From positions 1 to 8,792 of the forward strand of contig JAGXHD010000057.1 in NCBI GenBank assembly GCA_024636395.1: a stretch of 8,792 nucleotides of DNA, written 5' to 3'. Positions within the stretch are counted from its first letter, which is position 1. Every line of letters begins with the position of its first letter. A program made the position numbers and the translations under genes. The notes beneath the pieces were generated by a model. That model searched no databases. It was not told where the DNA came from and was given only the letters and a program-made list of their open reading frames with translations. This document shows, one piece after another, positions 7,164 through 8,792 of the stretch. This DNA comes from Sulfitobacter sp. Its GTDB lineage: Bacteria > Pseudomonadota > Alphaproteobacteria > Rhodobacterales > Rhodobacteraceae.

Positions 7164-7232
7164 GTGTTTTGCGACCCTGAACTATATTCTCGCTGCGGCG
7201 GAACATCGCACCTGCTGCGGCGTTTGCAGAGT

Positions 7233-7688
7233 ATGATCAAACATTTTCTCTGCGCCTGTGCGCTGTCATTCGCCCTTCCCGCAGTGCTCAGGGCCGAACA
7301 GGTCGGCAACGTTGATGTCGATTGGCTCGGCAACGATCTGATCATCGAGGCGCTGGCCGATCCCGAGATCAAGGGCGTCACGTGTCATGTGACATATTTC
7401 GAGCGCGGCATCATAGACCGTTTGCAAAAAGGGAACTGGTTCGAGGACCCGTCAAATTCCTCGATCTCCTGCCGCCAGACCGGCCCGATCGTGATCGGCG
7501 ATATCGACCGTAGTGACGAGGGTGAGGATGTGTTTAGCCGGAGCACGTCGATCATCTTCAAATCCATCCGCGTCAAACGGATATTCGACGAGAAAAACCA
7601 GACAATCATCTACATAAGTCATGCCCGCGATGTGCAAAACGGCTCCGCCAAGATGTCCATGTCCACCGTGCCGCTCTATCAGCCCTGA
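7233..7688 (+). CDS. creA: CreA family secreted protein
   Basis: This 151-residue protein starts at ATG 7233; the frame is open further upstream but that part lies over the divergent radical SAM gene's 5' end. Residues 1-21 form a Sec signal peptide with a probable cleavage after LRA, giving a mature protein beginning EQVGNVDVDW. Landmarks shared with E. coli CreA are DPEIKGVTCHVTYFERG (43-59), SISCRQTGPI (77-86), FSRSTSIIFKSIRVKRIFDEK (101-121) and STVPL near the end. Cys51 and Cys80 are the only mature cysteines and could form a disulfide in the periplasm. E. coli CreA is encoded beside the creBC two-component system; no creBCD genes are seen here. Its molecular function is unknown. The Shine-Dalgarno sequence is weak (GCAGAG). 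Confidence 0.9.
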   Translation: MIKHFLCACALSFALPAVLRAEQVGNVDVDWLGNDLIIEALADPEIKGVTCHVTYFERGIIDRLQKGNWFEDPSNSSISCRQTGPIVIGDIDRSDEGEDVFSRSTSIIFKSIRVKRIFDEKNQTIIYISHARDVQNGSAKMSMSTVPLYQP

Positions 7689-7696
7689 AGCACGAA

Positions 7697-7721
7697 GCGC
7701 GGCATCGGCAAGGCGCCGCGC
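7697..7721 (+). terminator. GC-rich hairpin after creA, possible terminator without T run
   Basis: GCGCGGC (7697-7703) and GCCGCGC (7715-7721) form a perfect 7-base stem with an 11-base loop, starting 8 bases after the creA stop. No run of T follows, so it is not a classical intrinsic terminator. It may act as an RNA 3'-end stabiliser or a Rho-assisted site. In such GC-rich DNA it could also be chance. Confidence 0.3.
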
Positions 7722-7769
7722 GCGGGCTTCAATGCTGTTGCCACTGCTCCCCAATCGGTTAGCATGTGG

Positions 7770-7794
7770 AAAAAAATATGCCCGATGAGGCATA
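7770..7794 (-). terminator. small hairpin with T run on the minus strand
   Basis: TATGCC (7777-7782) and GGCATA (7789-7794) form a perfect 6-base stem with a 6-base loop. Read on the minus strand, the stem is followed directly by seven T (7776-7770), the layout of an intrinsic terminator. No minus-strand gene ends here, so it could only stop antisense transcription moving towards creA. On the plus strand it lies in the leader of the transglycosylase gene, 22 bases before its ATG. The stem is short, with only three G-C pairs. Confidence 0.22.
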
Positions 7795-7815
7795 GCAACA
7801 CTGGGGCAGCAGCAC

Positions 7816-8792
7816 ATGACACTTTCTCGCAGACATTTAGGCCTGGGCTTAGGCGCTCTCACTCTTTCGGCGTGCGGCCGGGTCGCCACGTCCGGCTTTA
7901 CGTCATCCGCGAGCACTGGCGGTTTGCCCGCCGATCTGCTCCCGACTCCAAATGCGGCCTATGATGCCTGGGTGAACAGCTTTCGCAGCCGCGCGGCTTC
8001 CGGAGGCATCTCTCAATCGACTTTGGGCGAGGCGTTCCGCAGTACCGGTTATCTGCCAGGCTGTGTCAAACGCGACCGGAACCAGACCGAATTCAAGCGC
8101 AGCCTCGAGGATTACCTCGCCATCGCCGCCTCGGACGAGCGCATCTCCAAAGGTCGCGCCGCCTTCGCACGACATGGCAGCACGTTGCAGACGCTCGAAA
8201 ATCAATACGGCGTCGACGCTGAAATCATCTGCGCGATATGGGGCCTTGAGAGCTTTTTCGGAGAGCGGCGCGGCGATGTGCCGGTCATCTCCGCAACCTC
8301 GACCCTCGCCTTCGACGGGCGACGCGGGGAATTTTTTGAGAAACAATTGCTGGCCGCACTCAGGATTGTCCAGAACGGCGACATTCCCGCCTCCCGCATG
8401 ACGGGCTCTTGGGCGGGTGCGATGGGCCACACCCAATTCATCCCCACATCCTACGAGGCCTTTGCCGTTGATTTCACCGGCGATGGCCGCCGCGACATCT
8501 GGTCCGAGGATCCAACGGATTCACTGGCCTCCACCGCAGCTTATCTTCAAAGAAACGGCTGGACCCGCGGTTTGCGTTGGGGCAGCGAGGCGGGCATCGG
8601 CGTTGATGGCGGCAGCCTCCTGCAGCCCCAGCCCGGTGGCCCGCGCTTTGCCGTCACAGGCAATTTCCGTGTGATTAAGCGCTACAATAATTCGGATGCC
8701 TACGCGATCGGTGTGGGCCACCTCGCGGACCGCATCGGCGGGGCAGGGCCCCTGCGCGCGAGCTTCCCGCCCGATGCCAATGGCCTGACGAA
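7816..8792 (+). CDS. MltB-like lytic murein transglycosylase, Tat-type lipoprotein, 3' end missing
   Basis: The frame runs open from ATG 7816 to the window end (325 codons), with GGGG about 9 bases upstream. The N-terminus MTLSRRHLGLGLGALTLSAC has twin arginines, a hydrophobic stretch and a lipobox (LSAC, Cys20), suggesting a Tat-exported lipoprotein. The mature part matches the MltB-type transglycosylase fold: the catalytic glutamate is most likely Glu145 in AIWGLESFFGE; GSWAGAMGHTQFIPTSYEAF (198-217) and DFTGDGRRDIW (219-229) are strong family signatures, followed by STAAYLQRNGW (239-249). Such enzymes cleave the MurNAc-GlcNAc bond of peptidoglycan, forming 1,6-anhydroMurNAc. Many relatives carry a C-terminal peptidoglycan-binding domain, which would lie past the window end. 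The gene is 127 bases from creA and probably has its own promoter, which I could not identify. Confidence 0.92.
   Translation, partial: MTLSRRHLGLGLGALTLSACGRVATSGFTSSASTGGLPADLLPTPNAAYDAWVNSFRSRAASGGISQSTLGEAFRSTGYLPGCVKRDRNQTEFKRSLEDYLAIAASDERISKGRAAFARHGSTLQTLENQYGVDAEIICAIWGLESFFGERRGDVPVISATSTLAFDGRRGEFFEKQLLAALRIVQNGDIPASRMTGSWAGAMGHTQFIPTSYEAFAVDFTGDGRRDIWSEDPTDSLASTAAYLQRNGWTRGLRWGSEAGIGVDGGSLLQPQPGGPRFAVTGNFRVIKRYNNSDAYAIGVGHLADRIGGAGPLRASFPPDANGLT

Noticed and set aside
6981..7232. Upstream in-frame extension of creA
   Set aside because: It would overlap the 5' end of the divergent radical SAM gene and remove the N-terminal position of a clear signal peptide; the ATG at 7233 fits the family.
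7377..7393. Inverted repeat GTCAC-N7-GTGAC
   Set aside because: It lies inside the creA coding sequence over a conserved protein motif, so codon content explains it.

Overview
The window looks like chromosomal DNA of a high-GC alphaproteobacterium, most likely of the Rhodobacterales/Roseobacter type. The basis is the ccoGHIS order with CcoG and FixH sequences typical of that group, GC-rich codon use, and an exact alphaproteobacterial LexA box (GTTC-N7-GTTC). I cannot name a genus from the sequence alone.

Layout. (1) Positions 2-4105, plus strand: the 3' part of ccoG followed by ccoH, ccoI and ccoS. Every junction is a 4-base stop/start overlap. This is the assembly and copper-supply cluster for cbb3-type cytochrome c oxidase; the structural genes ccoNOQP normally lie just upstream, outside the window. 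(2) Positions 4106-4491: a gene-free stretch of lower GC with only scraps of possible decayed coding sequence. (3) Positions 4492-7127, minus strand: a two-gene operon. A radical SAM protein with a C-terminal helix-hairpin-helix is followed, through a GTGA overlap, by a DUF4130-UdgX fusion carrying the KRRIH loop of uracil-DNA cross-linking proteins. A LexA operator lies just upstream of the first start codon. (4) Positions 7233-7688, plus strand: a secreted CreA-family protein. (5) Positions 7816-8792, plus strand: an MltB-like lytic transglycosylase lipoprotein with a Tat-like signal peptide, cut by the window end.

How the parts work together. The cco genes form one functional unit: CcoG reduces copper, CcoI moves it across the membrane, and CcoH and CcoS help assemble the oxidase. 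The minus-strand pair is the most interesting part. It combines a radical SAM enzyme of unknown chemistry, a domain of unknown function and a suicide-type uracil-DNA binding domain, and the LexA box places all of them under probable SOS control. The pairing of these families is recognised in protein-family databases, but to my knowledge the radical SAM reaction and the DUF4130 role are unassigned. creA and the transglycosylase look like independent envelope genes.
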